From assembly GCA_024734495.1 (NCBI GenBank), contig JALMQS010000722.1, forward strand, positions 62,001 to 126,000: 64,000 nucleotides of DNA, read 5' to 3'. This DNA is from Forficula auricularia (lineage: Eukaryota; Arthropoda; Insecta; Dermaptera; Forficulidae). Positions 11,004 through 26,000 of this stretch are shown piece by piece (the stretch's first letter is position 1; each line of letters begins with the position of its first letter). The translations under genes were made by a program, and so were the position numbers. The notes beneath the pieces were generated by a model. That model saw only the letters and a program-made list of their open reading frames with translations, ran no database searches and was not told where the DNA came from.

Positions 11004-14000
11004 TTATGACATTTTAACGCCCAGAAAACTGCGAACGTTTTCGTATACAACATAACTTATGCTAACCGCTGGAGCGACTTTGAAGAAATTAAGTGTAATG
11101 CCCCGATAAAGACCCAAGACTCCGTCTTGTTGGATTATATTTTTAAACATACTTTTCATAGTTGATGGATTGATAGATGAGGCAGCAATATCTAAAAAAA
11201 GAAAGAAATCGAATATATTATATTATTAAACAATATAATAAATATTTCCGAACATGAATTTAGATCGTATCAGATTTTAATAGATATGTTTATATTGTAC
11301 GAGCTGCTCCAGGCGTGCCTTCGGCACGCCCTCTACAGCTCGGCCCTACGGGCGGCGTCTCGGCATGTGATTATTAGGTCTCCAAAATTCATTTAAAAAA
11401 GCTCCATTCCCAAAAAAGTGTTTTTTTTTGTTTTTTTTTAATTATAAAACCTGGCAAAAAATTAACTTTTTCATTAAATTTAGCACGTAGAATTTTAACA
11501 TTTTTTAATCGATAGAAGACGCTATCTCTTGACATAATTTGGCTAGCTTATGACTAACTCGACAATAAATAACTCTCAGTTTTCTAAAGAGTAAATGTAT
11601 AAAAAAGCTAAAAATATCAATATTTTGCCCCCCCCCCCCCCCTATAGTTGATTTTTACAGGAATAGTTTCTTAAAGTAATAAAGAATAACTACAAAATTT
11701 GATCAAGATCAGAGAGAGTTTTAATTTTTGCCACCAGTCACATTTTAGATAGTTGGGGGGGGGGGGTTCGGATTACAAAAAATCTTGAAATTATTTTTTA
11801 GATATTTGTAAATAAATAATCCACAGTTTTCTAAAGAGTAAATGTACTAAAAAGGTAAAAATTTCTATAGTTTGCCCCCGCCCTTCGCCCCCATACAGTC
11901 AATTTTGATAGTTGATTTATACAGGAATAGTTTCTTAAAGTAATAAAGAATAACTCTACAAAATTTGATCAAGATAGGAGAGAGTTTTAATTTTTGCCAC
12001 CACTCACATTTTGGATGATAGTTGGGAGTCGAATTTCAAAAAATCCTGAAATTACTTTTTAGATATTTGTATTTAGAATTTTATTAAGTAAAAATCAAGT
12101 AGATATCTTATCGTTCTTAATTGAAAATGCATAATTAGTGTAAACACATTGCAAAGATATTTTGCCCCTTTTGGCGCATTTAGGGGTCGAATTTAAAAAA
12201 ATCCTGAAATTAGTTTTTTAGATATTTTAATTTAGTATTTTAATAAGTAAAAAGCAAGTAGATATTTTATCGTCCTTAAGAAATATCGCAATATCAGTGA
12301 AAACACACTTTGCCCCCTTTGACCCCCTAGGGGTCGAATTTCGAAAAATCCTTTCTTATTGAGCCCCTCTGTCATAGATGTAATATCCTCTCCAAATTTC
12401 ATGTTTTTAGTGGTTCTGGCTGTTTTGATGATGAGTGAGTGAGTGTATCGGGCAAAGAATTTTATATATATAGATGTAGGGTCTTATCCCCTCGGGAGTC
12501 GAATATTAGATCAGCCTTAGATCAGCATTAGATTTCTAGTAGTCATCTTCAGAGAGCTTGATTCAAAGCAAATCCCTGGAAAATGTTCGTCCTCGTGTCT
12601 AGATATTAGACAACAATGAGTTTTGGTCGCATTAAAGTTATCTTTCGGGAGTCTCAGTTTTCGAAAGAGACCATTTTGAAAAGTATTTTTTTAATTAAAA
12701 TGCAACAATAATTCACATACCTTGTGCTTGTAGCCTCGTTCTTACAAGAGCCAGTGGATAGGAGCAAACTTGACCACATGTGCTTGAAATTGTTCCGCAG
12801 CATAAGAGTAAAAGAACACCTGGTTTTTGACCATCTTTCGAATGTTGATTAAGATAACCATTTTTCAAAGACTGAAATAAATATGATATTTAAGAATTAG
12901 AACTTTAGCGAATATATTAATCTTAATCTTCTATTTTTTTAATTAGATACATTAATGTAAAAGTGAATAAATTTTTAAAAAATTTAAAATATTATGATCT
13001 TTCAAAGGAAATTTAGTTGATATTATACGAAAAATTTCATTTATTTTGATTATATAAATAAATACAAATCTTATAAAAACTATCTTCAAACCTTTATCGG
13101 AATACCAAAAAATGGGGAGAAAAGTTGCTTTATATTAATTTCATAAAACAACTTTTTTTTTAAGGTAGGTAGTTGTTTTTAAACAAAACTAAACCAACAT
13201 TAAACAATAACCAATACATATTTTAAGACAATTTTGATTCATAGTTAGAACACAGTTTCTGAGATAATAAGGAATAAATAATGAAAAATGTATAAAAAAT
13301 AATTTACACTAAAAACAATTTGGCAACAGCGCATTTATTTAACCAGCGAAAGATGCATGCGCTAGTTGATTACATTTGTTAAAAAATAACAAAACGATTT
13401 TTATAGAAATTTAAAATGTATTTTATCTGTCATTTTAATATAAAAATTTTCAATCTTGCAATGGTTCCAGATTTGGAAAACGAGCAAGAGGTTGGCTAGA
13501 ATTGGTACATAAACAGCAAAAAGTTTTGAGCTTATGAACTATGAATCCTTATTGTCTGTTCTATTTACTCTAGCATTAACTTTTTGCTAGTATTGTCGCG
13601 AAACAACTACCTAAATTCTTAAATTAAAATTCTATTGATAAAGGAGAAATTCTCCAGAAACTTTTCGTATTCCAATAAACGTTTGAAGATTGTTTTTATA
13701 AAAGATTTGTAGCTATTTATGTTGATTTATAATATAATTTTTGAAATAAAACAAAAATAAGATGTAGGCAAAATTGTTCTAATAAATATAAATAGAGCAC
13801 TAGGCATTTTTAGCGTGCAAGAGGCAGAGAAGGTTAGTTGTGAGCTCACGAGATCAACAGCTGATCTTTTTAATGTGGTGAGAGCAGCAGAGGATAATCT
13901 CTTTGCTTTCTTTTTATAATCATTTTAATATTATAGAATACGGTGGAAAGTAAAGAAAATCATCGAAGACAACAAAAATACTTGATTATATTTCCAACGA

Positions 14001-17000
14001 AATTTTCTCTGGAGAGAGACGGACTGGTAGAACAACTTTTAATTGAAAGTAATGGAAGGCAGCCCAGGGGTAGTGAGGAAAGAAAAAATTAACACATATC
14101 AAATAAGGTGCAATTTATTGGAATCCTTCTTTCTTTCCTTTCAAACCGACGTTTCGGAGGATTCTTCCCTCCTTCTTCAGTTAGGGTCAATGAAGGAAAC
14201 AAATAAAATGCTTCCTTCCTCTCTCCACAGCAGTGTTTAGAAACTTTTTCTTAATTATCTTTAATTAAGAAAAGGAAGAATAAAATATTGTTTTTCTATG
14301 CTTCTGCTAAGGAAGAAAAAGTTTTAAACACTGTTTTGGAGAGAGGAAGGCAGCATTTTATTTGTTTCCTTCATTGACCCCCTTGAAACACTGAAGAAGG
14401 AGGGAAGAATCCTCCGAAACGTCGGTTTCAAAGGAAAGGAGTTAATAAATTACACCTTATTTGATGTGTTAATTTTTTCTTTCCTCACTACCCCTTGGCC
14501 TGCCTTCCATTACTTTCAATAATACTTGATTATTAAATTGAAAGTTTTTTTTATTGTCTCCTTCAATACTTGATTATATTAAGTTTTGAGTTAAATATGA
14601 AAATTACCTCATATACTGCGAGGTCTATTCCCGCATAAGGAATGATACCTAATAAATTTGGAAGATAACCTCTAAAAAAGGCTTTAAGCCCCTGATTAGA
14701 ATAAATTGACCGAGCAGCATCAAAAATGCCTCTATATTGTCCAGATTTTCGAAGAGCTAATTTTGTTTTGAGAACCTGAAAATAAAAAAATATGTTATTA
14801 GAAAAAAATTCAAAAAGCTCTTGTATATTTTTAAATATATAAAAAAAAATCATATATATTTATTAAATAAAAGCATTTAATAAAAAATAGATAGAGAACT
14901 ACAGATTACATTATCCGACAGGTAGCAAAAAAAGGCTTCAAAAATAAAATTCGAGTCAACATTTTTGAAAAATATCTGATATATTAGTTTTATAAAAAAT
15001 ATATAAGAAGAAGGTTGTGAATGAGCAGTATTATAAGTCAAAATTGACCCAAGACATTATAGGAGGAAAGAAAGTGAATTAAGATTCAAGATTGCAGGAT
15101 TTGAGAGAGTTCAAACTCCAAAGCAGGTGGGATATTTTAATCTCAACAGTTTTAGGGGTAAAGCAATTGAGGAAAGCTTTATGTGATTTGACACTAATTT
15201 AACAGCAAACGTGTTTCAAATGTTTGAAAATCATATATTTTGAGCAAATAAGGCTTTAGTGGATTTGTAAACAAACAGAGAAATAGTGAATGAAGCAGTT
15301 TGTATTCCAGTTAATTTTCTCAATAATAGAAATTATTAAGTGGTTATTAAACAAAAATATTTATTTTTAATTCAAAACTGGAAAACCACTAAACTGGTTT
15401 CCAAATTAATAAAAAGTAAAGGAGTGTAGTTTCACAGTGAATGAAATAAAACTCAAAGAGGTTTATACAAACTCAATATATTTAGGATTATTAGTCCAAA
15501 AACTTTTGAATCTGTAAACTCCTGATGATGGAATAATAAACCGAAATATATTGAGTTTGTATAAACTTCTGTGAGTTTTATTTCAATCACTGTGAAACTA
15601 CCCACCCTTTACTTTATTAATTAATATCATGTTTCACCTAAAACCTACACCACTTTCCCTAAGTAAAAAAATGGTTTCCAAATTGTAAGCCGCACAGTTT
15701 TTAATGAAGAGACTAAAGAACGCTTTTTCAGTGTATAAAGTTTTAACAATTTTCTAAATATTTGAAAGTGAGCTAATGCTCCTTCGAGATGGATAAATTC
15801 ATAATCTGATTTAATAGATTTAAGAAAATGAAGGAAATGAACCTAGTTATACCTACATTAAATGTCTTAAAGAATTATTATTAAATAAATCATGATCTAA
15901 GATTTAAGAAATTATTTACAATGTTAGACTGTTATAAAAATTGAGGAGACGGTGACAATTTTTATGAAAGAAGGGGTAGATAAAAAATGTTTGGATATCA
16001 CTGCACTAAAGTTTTAATTTGTTCAAAATTGAGAATTGAATTTGTTGTATATTTTGATTTCAAATTTAGCTTGAAAAAGAAATGATCAGATGAAATCATT
16101 CGTTTTTAATCATGTTATCATGTATATGTTGTAGTAAAAACCCGTTTTTAGTAAGAACGGGTTCTTATTAGTTAAACTCGTTTCACTGAATACCTTTGTG
16201 GCAACTAGAATTTACTGATGTTGGTTGAGTTTGGTCCAAAGGTCTAAAATCTTCATTTTTGACCCTCCACCTCATTTTGGGTGTTTATTTTCAAAAAATT
16301 TTAAACGAAAATGTCAAAAATTACGTCCAAGTTGTAGAGGAGAATTTATTAGATAGATTCTAGACATTTGAACCAAACTCAACCAACATCAGTAAATTCT
16401 AGTTGCCACAAAGGTATTCAGTGAAACGCGTTTTAACTAGTAAGAACCCGTTCTTACTAATAACGGGTTTTTACTGCAACATATATATGCATGTATTTTT
16501 AAGTATTGGACGTTCTTGTCACTATTTATGGTATTTATTCATGTTATCAAGAATAAAAAAAAAAGGAAATAATCAAGTTTTTAAATTTTATCAAAAGCCT
16601 AAGGGATAATATATAGCTAAAATTTTTTTTAAGAGTTACCTCTAATGGATAGATAGCAGTTTGACTGATACCCCCTGCGAGAGAGCCAGCAGCAAATCTT
16701 TCTAGAATTGACAATTCTCTCTGGGAGGTGTCACTTTTTATAAGGGCTTTTAGTTGCTCGTAGCACATAAATTTAATTGCAGATTCTGGAGCAATTTTTA
16801 TTACATTGACTCCATTTCCTCTCCAGAGACTCTTAAATCCTCCCTCTTTAAGCATCACTTGTAAGCACGATTTGATTTTAGTTTGCTTATTTCCGTATAC
16901 CTGAAAAAAATAGAATTTTAATTGTATATCTAATATAAACTTTAATTAATAATATATTGATCTATCTATCCTATCTATCTATATGGGTCCAGAAATTAAA

Positions 17001-20000
17001 TCCAATTCTCGAAAAGCTAGAAAGGTAAAATTTTACATCCCTATAGATAGAATAGAATGAGATCAAACTTATAGGAAAAATAAAAAATTTAGATTAGATA
17101 AGTCCTGCTTTGTTACCTACAAAGATTTAGAAATATAATAAGCCGGAGTCGGGTTCGCATATCAGGTATTTCATACCTTATATAATTATATTATTTATAT
17201 TATACAATAGATCAGAGGTGGGGAACCTGTGGCCTTTTTGAATTTCTTATGTGGCCTCGAAATGAATTTGAAATAAAGAAAAACTGAATTTAAAATAAAA
17301 AAAAATTGAATTTGAACAGCAATAACTTTACAAAAGTTACATTTATCGTTATTGAAACTTATGTGGCCTCCTTTGTTACTGCTATTTTAAATGTGGCCTC
17401 TCAGGGTAAAAAGGTTCCCCATCTCTGCAATAGATGGTGGGGGGTAGGCTAGGGGTTAGCGTGTCAGCCTGCTAACCAAGTTGACCTGGGTTCGAATCCG
17501 GCTCGAGGCATCCGGCTAAAACCTCACTCCGGGGTAGAGAGAAATGTTAAAAAAATAATTAGTATAGTAAATTGGCTTATGGCTAGAAAGGCTGAAAAGC
17601 CAAAAAAATAAGCTGACGTGTTCTGATGTGCCCATCCACTTGACTTTACCATACAACCTGGCCCCTCACTTATATTTAATATTTAATAAAATTATTTATA
17701 ATCATGTAGGGGCGGGGGGTTTGTTTTTGAATTTTTAGACTACTGGGGTCCCACTGATTATGTATACAAAATTTGGTTGAGTTTGGTAAATGGCCAAGAT
17801 TTTCATTTTTTGACCCCCTCCCCCATTTTCGGCGGTTAGTTTTTGCATTTTTAGACTTCTGGCGGTCCACTGATTATGTATCCAAGATTTGGTTGAGTTT
17901 GCTCAAATGGCCTGGATTTTCAATTTTTAACCCCCCTCAATTTTGGGCCGATATGCACCAAAATCTAATCAGCTCCTAATCTCAATGGACCAAAACTACG
18001 TGTGAAATTTGGTTTTGATATTCCCACTAGTTTTTGAGCTAGCTCGTCCACAAAAAAATGGTAACGCACAGACTAACTAACGGACAACCAGACTAACAGA
18101 CATTTTGACAAAACAATTGTTATCTCGAAAAATATAATTTTTTCGATGTTCACGTATTAGATAGAGCTTTTTTGTAGATCGAAATGCCATGGTTTCGCTC
18201 AATTTTTTTAATCAAAATACTTCCTACAGTTTTTGAGATATTTCGAAAAAAATGAAAGAAAAAACCACCTTTTTCATACACGATTACAATACTTGACCAT
18301 ACCCTGTATGGTAAAGTAAAAACAATAGATGATGATTAACCTTTATTTCTTCTTATTTAAACCTTGTTTAAAAGGTTTTAGCTGAGGTTTTTAAGTGTTG
18401 CTCTCGGTAAAATTAAAAATTAATATTATATTGAATATTTGTATAAAAAATTTCAACCAAAATCTAATCAGCTCTTAATCTCAATACTACATTGATCCCG
18501 ATAAGAACATTTCCCGGTAGAAGCTTTCACCTAGTAGACGCATTAGGACATGGTTGCACGTGTTCGTAGCCTGCCTGGTCCATGCAGGTGACGTTAAACG
18601 GGCTAGGAGGGAATTGAAGTTCAAGGGTAAACGTTCCCTTCCAATCTCTGCTATTGGTTGCGAAAGGAATTCTGGTCCCCCCCCCCCATCCCATTGGGTA
18701 TTTAGAAATAATATTAAGAATAAATTTTAACAATAAATAAGTTGCATTTTTTTCAAAACTTCAACCTCATGTTATCATTATCCAATTAAGATGAAACTTT
18801 ATTTAAATTGTAGCAAATTTAATCTAGTTTAAAAATGTATAGAGTCGCCTTTGTCGAAAATGTGCTCCTTCATGGTCAAAATGGGGTAAAATAGAAATAA
18901 GTACGAGTTTTAGATATATTCAAAAGTGATCCCGGGGGCTATTTTTTGACAGGCGGTTCTACTGAACGTAAATAGATGAAATTTGTATCATTTTACGCAT
19001 AATTTAAAGAGCTTTAATTTATCTAATAGATACCTTTTCATTTGATAAGCCGTTTTAGAGTTATTCAAGAAAAACTGACAAAACTCCGAAATTTTCTCAT
19101 TTTGAGGCTCGAAGAAAAATTTATACAACACAGATTTGGGGGAAAACTTAGGGTAGTAATATTGGAGTACCAATAAAGGTATTCCAGTAATTAAATCTTT
19201 ACCGGGAATTATTTCTTGTTAAAATCGTAATTTGCCTGGACTATTATTAAAATTAGAAATATTAGAATATTAGAAAAATAATCTTAAATAATATGATACC
19301 TGAAGATAAACTTTAATTCTGTCAAGTGGAGCAGTGCATGTTCGACTGACAGCCCCGGCTATGCCTCCTGAGACTAAATGCCTCCACCACATGCCGCTCT
19401 TTATTTCATTAGGAGTATAGTCTTCTGGTACACCCATATCTTCGCCAATATCAAGGAACTGAAAAAATAAGATTTTATAGTATTATTTTTTTAATAATTT
19501 ACTCTTTGTTATTTATGAAATGCAAACACTTAGGTATAAAAAATTGTATTTGAACAAAATTTCAGAACCTGTAAAGCATATTATAGTACATACTTATAAA
19601 TAATGAGATCATAATTAAAGATAATGAGATCAAATTTATATGAAAAATTGAAAATCTAAGATTAAAAACCTGGAAGGGAGGTGAATCCTGTTTATTTACT
19701 CGTAATAAAGGAGTCCTTCCTACCTTATAACTCCAACAATACTTAAGAGATCAAATTCGTTCGGAAAAGAATGAATTTGTGAAATTTTTTCATAATTTTC
19801 TAAGTTAAGCCCTTTCTAAACCACCTAACTTTGGAGATCTCTCACATCGTCATTTTAAATGGAAATAAATTTTAGCCAATTGTACAGAAAAGTGTGGTAT
19901 TTACCTCATACTCTATGATAAATAATACTTTTTTATATTTGTCCCGGAAATAATTATTCGAATAAAATTTGAATGCGGTTTTTAATTTGGGATAAAATGT

Positions 20001-23000
20001 ATAACTATAACTTCTAAATGTCAAGTTTATATCTTACTTAGTTTTCTAGCTAAAATTAATGCTTTTACAGCCAAACAGAGAGACAGTGATTGTAGCGACA
20101 ACGACACTAATAGGGCCCTGTTTTACTTTTTTAAACGAAAGCTCAAAATGGTAAATCTTAATAAAATAAAATTTTAAACTCAGTCTAGGATGAAAAAGTC
20201 ATATTTCCAGGGACAAAAATGGTTAGTGAAAAATTAAAATTATTAAATCTCAAAGTACAGAAAACCAAGAAAGTAAAGTATTTGTAATTGTATTTAAGAT
20301 ATAGCATTGCAACATTGCAAGTATTAAAATATACGTTAAGATTCAATCAAATCCAAAAGGATGAATGCAAAATACTAGTATTAAAATTGGAATTAAAATT
20401 TTTTTCATAACTTGGTAGGCTGTCTGTATTGTATGGCACGAGTCTGACAGAACGGTTTGAGCTAAAAATTGGAAACTTGGCAAAAAGATGAAGCGCTTTT
20501 TGTTACAGATTTTTGTGTTAAATTTCAGCTCATTATCTAATACTAAATCATTCAAAAGGTCCACTATAATAATTATTTTTAATAAGTTCAGAATTTGGAA
20601 ATATAAAAAGAACTTGTTAAGACTTGATTCTCGGATTATCGAGAGTATAAGAATTTAGACGGAAAAAATAGAGCATGTTTGGATTTGGGTGAATTCAATA
20701 CCGGAGTACCAAGTGTGTCTGTTTAATGACAAGTAAAATGAGTAGGCTAATAAACTACAGAACACAAAGATGATTAGGGGCCATTAATAAAATTCGTTCG
20801 AAACCTAGGGGGGTCTAAGGAAACTTGACTTTCGCACTTAATCAATTTAATTTTAATGTTTTTCTTAGCTTGTCAGCAACAAATCGTTTATAGGTGGGGG
20901 GTCTAGCTTTTGTGATGGTATATTTGTTAGGGGGGTCCCAGAAAATGTGATGAAGCATGACGAAGGGTGTCCAAAATGGCGAAATTTTGCGCGACGTATT
21001 TTATGAACGGCTCCTTAGGTATCCATCCAAAAAAACTAGCTCAAAAGAAACTATGGCAATATTTGATGTTTAATAATTTAATAAAGCTTATTTGGTCAGC
21101 TTCTGCTTGAACTGCCATGGATGCACTATTATGTTTAAAAGGTATAGCAGTTGCGCTTCTAGTTTAAATAGAGAATCTCACATAGATTCATCTATCAATT
21201 ATACAGGGATGCACAAAACAGGATTGGGATTGAGAAAGCTGTAAATATGCAAGAGCATAGTGTTTTCTAGTCACCCACCTAAAAACTACCGAGCTACATA
21301 TTCGGAGATCATATCGGAACGTGTTTTTTTAACATGGCCATGCTTATAATAAGGTTTCACATTCGCAAATTTTGCAAAATATCTTAAAAATTAGTTAAAT
21401 TTAAGAGTTAGGGGCCTAATAAATATTTTGGCTCGATCTTAAAAGAAACAGATAAATGGGGAGTGATCAGCTGTCATGGGTTAGTACTAAACGGTCTCAA
21501 GGTTATTTCTATATGAACTGACCTTCATTTCTTCACCCTGATTATGACATTCACGAGCGATTAAAGAATTCTTTATATAAAGGTATATTACTATAAGAGA
21601 ATCTAGCTTAAATATATTTTGATATATTTATAAATATAGATACTTAAATGCTTGGGAAATTTTAATTTGTGGCAAATAAAATATAAATTTTATAGTAGAA
21701 TTTTAATAATTTTTAGAATAGTGCTAAGTTTTAATTATATGGCTCTAAAACATAAGGCTTAGAGCTAAATCCTTCTTCCTCCTTTGTTATTGGGGCTAAG
21801 CTCTAGCACAGTGGTCGTCAAAATAATAAATAAGTTTAATGACAAACAATTCTTTTTAAAAAAATAAAATTATTTTAGAGTTTAAACTAAAATTCTATCA
21901 AATATCCATAAAATATAAATATAAATAAAAACAAGAACTTAGATACAAGAATTTCGAATAACAAAATTTAGAGAGAGATCTTTAATTTGTTAAATATGAA
22001 AAATTGTAGATTTAATCCTTTAATAGTTGGTTGTTGTTGATTGAAAGAAGTTTCGGCTGAAACCACCTAGATTAAACATTTTTAAAGAGAAAATCTAATC
22101 AGAATGCACGACGTTTCGACTCCAGAACGAGGTGTCAAAACGTTGTGCATTCTGATGTGATTTTCTCTTTAAAAATGTTTATTCTAGGTGGTTTCAGCCG
22201 AAAAGGCTTTGGTGGCTACAATGTTGCAAGAAGGTGATGCACTAAGGCTGTGGTCTGAGATGGTCCCCTGCATCGTGAAACGAAGCAGAAGAGAAAGAAA
22301 TATCAGTAAGAATTTCAGGAATCTTTGGAAGCCTTAAGACTGAAACTTTACGTGAAAGGAAAAACAGATAGGGAGACCGAATCTAGGAATAAACGAGTTG
22401 ACAGATGCCTTTGATCGATTTCTTTCTAATTTGATCGCGAAGGAGTTAAAAGTTTGAAAATGGAGTGTTTCGCGCAAATGAAACTTTAGTGGGGATTAAT
22501 GATTTTATCTCATCAGAACAAAAACCATGGCATATCTATAAAAATAAAGTGCAACGGATCGTTGCTAGACTTTATCCATATATTAATATGTTTATTCCTT
22601 AATTAATAGCCAGATATCATTGACTATTTGAAGTCAATGTTAACTTAAAATTGAAAATAGCGATCGATTATCTTTTAATACTTGAGAAATAACCATTCCA
22701 CAATGGATTTTTGATGTTTCCATTATCATAGGTTACCATTGCTGAAGACATGGAGGAATCGACTTGAAATCAAAAAGACTAAATTCTTTTTTGGCCAATA
22801 ACTGTTTACCAAAAAAGAATTTAGTCTTTGAAAATTTCATTTTATGATGTAATATAAATTATAATGTAGTGGTTTAATCCGGAAAAACCTAGATAGATCA
22901 ATGTATTAATTATAAAATTTATTTGATAAGATCATTTGAGAGGACATTCAAGACTGACTGAATAAAGAAATAAAAGATATCCAAAATTGAAACCCCAAAA

Positions 23001-26000
23001 AAGCTGTTGAAAACATTTATTTAATTAAAAATGAAAATAAAAAAATATGTTAATAACACTGCCCAACAATGAAAATCTCCCGGGCTCAAAAATAGCTGAT
23101 TCTTATGTATTTCCGCCTGCTGAATTCAAAAATCACCATAAAAATTACCGATTAGCTCTTGTTCTGAAGATATTATCGGTCAAAACGACGAAAAAGGCCA
23201 TTTTGACATATTTTCAAGTCCCATTAGATATTAAACAGCAATATTTGAGATCACAATATTTTGTTGAAGTAATAGAAAACAGCTTCTTCTTTGATTTTTC
23301 TAATTACGCCTTGTTTTCAGCTCAATTAGAACTCGAGTTATAACTAAAAAACTAAAACTACGTGATTATAAAGGATAATAAACATATATAAAAACATATG
23401 GTCTTACTTTTTTAGTTATAACTCGAGTTCTAATTGAGTTACAAACAAGTGGTAATTTGAAAATCAAAGAGGAGGCTGTTTTCTATTACGTCAACAAAAT
23501 ATTTTTATTTCAAATATTGCTGTTTAATATCTAATGGGGCTCGAAAATAGGTCAAAATAGCCTTTTTCGTCGTTTATTATTATTATAACCACTACAAATG
23601 GAAACTTTATACGGAATATAGGTACTTTTCCTTTATTTTGGTGCACAATGAATAGAAAAATCATGAAATAAACTTGAGGACAAGGAAAAAAAAAATTTGT
23701 AGAGTTGGGTAATTTATTGTAATTATTTTGTAAAAGTAAATAAATTAAAAAATGTCTTTAACAAATTTTAATTACACCATGAATATACATATTTAAAGGA
23801 GATAATCTGTAGGAAGAGCATGATCCCGGATTAGTCAGATTAACATTTTTTAATCACTTAAAACATTGGTATTCTCAAATATACATATATAAAAATAATA
23901 TTACAAGCAGATATTATTTAGAGAAACGAACTGACATAATGACGCTTCAAATATGGAATGTAATTCTTAATTTTTTTTTTTTTGTTAAAATTGTTTATTC
24001 TTCTAATGTACCCCCGAATTTGCATAATCCCAATGAGGTAGGGGAATAAATAGAAATGGAAAGTACAGACCCAAGCCAGTAAATCATTATGGATCGGCAT
24101 AATAATATGTGAAAGAAAAAAACAGAATCATAGATCTTTTGTCCTCTGGGATAGGTATTATTTAAATTATTTTTCCATAGGTGAACTGAATTTAAGGTTG
24201 TGAAAAATATAATTCAAAAGGAAAATTTCAATCAGATGGTTCAATCTCGTGGTTTCTCTTCTCTTATGGTAACATCTTAGAGACTATATTAAGAAAAATA
24301 ATAATTTAAACATCTTAAAAACAATTTAGAATACAATTATTACTTAATGTTAATAATCTACGGGGTTATCTGGATTTTAGATAGTAACCATTTGAAAACA
24401 AAGAACGTTAAAATATTATATTAAATTTTCCTGACCATGATATCGGAGAAATTTCTTGTTGTTTAGAACTTTGATCAATGTCAGCTATCATTTTCAAATA
24501 AAATAAATAGAATTAGTTTAAAATTTTAAAACATTTTTAAGCTGCTAAACAAGAAAGACAAAAGCGAAGAGGAAATTGATAAAATTGAAGAAAAAATTTT
24601 ATTAAAAAGAGAATTTGGGAATAAAAAAATTGAATGAATAATTTATAATTATTAAAGTGACGTCAAATTCAACTAGTTCGAAGCGGACAGATATCTAATT
24701 TAAAACCAAGACTCAAGACGATTGTATCTAGCTACTTTAATTATGTTAATAAAACAAAGAATCTATTAAATTAGTTCTAATTAAATATTTTAGAAATCTA
24801 TTATCGAATTTTAATGGGTTGTTATAAATAATAATTAATAAAATAAGAGTAATTTGCTATTTATGAAGATGTCGGGAACAAAGCCTATTTAGACAATAAT
24901 AATGTGGTACTTAATATATTTTAATATATGTTGGTGTGTGTATGTGTTGTGTGTACAGCGTAAATTGGTATAGGGGTCAGATTAAGAGGGACAAATTTTT
25001 TATGTGAGCGGAACTTGAAGTCGGGTCTCCTGCTGAGACACTAGACCCCAGCCAATCAGTTATGTAGATGATATTACTTAATTTTTAATTGATTGTACGA
25101 TGACAAAATAAAAATTCAAATATGGATTTATAGGTAAATGAACTTTGGGTGAAAAAATATAAAATTAATTTAATTTCATATTTCGACTCTCTTAAGGTAG
25201 TTCTTTTCTGAAACTTTTGGGTCCAGGCACGTTATAACTTCACATGAAGCTAAAAAAAAATTTATTTTTGACAAGGCTTGGTTCGATCACATATGTGTAC
25301 CGCATTTTGTGTATAACTCCTAATTGACTGAAGATGGCCAAATAAAATTCAGGCCGAAACGTCTTATTAAAGGTGTTTTATTGAACCCAGTGATTCCATC
25401 TTTGGCTAATACCTCCTCCTTCATCTAGTACAGTTCTTTCACAAATGCAAAAATTCAAGAAGTCTTGGAAACTTGGAATACAAGTCATTAAAAGCATAAT
25501 AAACACACTGTTAAAATTTGAAGACGATTTACCACACCAAACATGAAATAATTGCAATTAAAAATGAATTTTTTACATATGGTAGATTGGGAAAGGGTGG
25601 AAAATGATCATTATTTTATTTTTTTTCATTGAAGGACTTTCACCATCTTGATGAAAAACTAATATTTGTTAGAATAATATATTCGGAGTAACTTAAAAAA
25701 AATTGAAATGATTTACCTCGTAGTTTTGATAAAAAATAAAAAAAAATATATATTTGGGCAATTTTTAGTGGAGGGGATATAAGTTCAATGGCTTGGAAAC
25801 GATCCATTTGTAAAGAGTATATAGTAGTGTGAGAAGTACAGTCACGTTAAAAAAACATAACATAAAATTTTAGCACAGTTCATATATATATAGAGTGGTT
25901 ACGAGGGTAAAACGTTTTGTGTGGATTGTCGCGAAAGAACTACCTTAAATTGATTGTTTCAGGCACAATCAATTAAGAGCTTGATAAAGTATCAAATGTC

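Larger units (their letters stand above)
13993..14564. mobile_element. fold-back element with paired hammerhead-like motifs, 16-bp target-site duplication
   Basis: Flanked by AATACTTGATTATATT at 13977-13992 and 14565-14580. The arms (about 14041-14190 and 14380-14522) are inverted copies, each with one CTGAAGA...GAAACGTC motif. Shares GAGACGGACTGGTA with the family at 962 and 43644. Inserted between SCaMC exons 8 and 7. The exact 16-bp duplication points to insertion through a reverse-transcribed copy and to a fairly recent event. Confidence 0.72.
25192..25948. mobile_element. MITE family B, copy 2, split by a hammerhead-bearing insert
   Basis: TTAAGGTAGTTCTTT at the left and GTCGCGAAAGAACTACCTTAA at the right, TTAA at both ends. 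The family B sequence is interrupted inside its left terminal repeat by the 225-bp insert at 25207-25431. Confidence 0.75.

Noticed and set aside
22110..22150. Hammerhead-like CGTTTCGACTCC hairpin centre
   Set aside because: CTGANGA half is missing on both strands.
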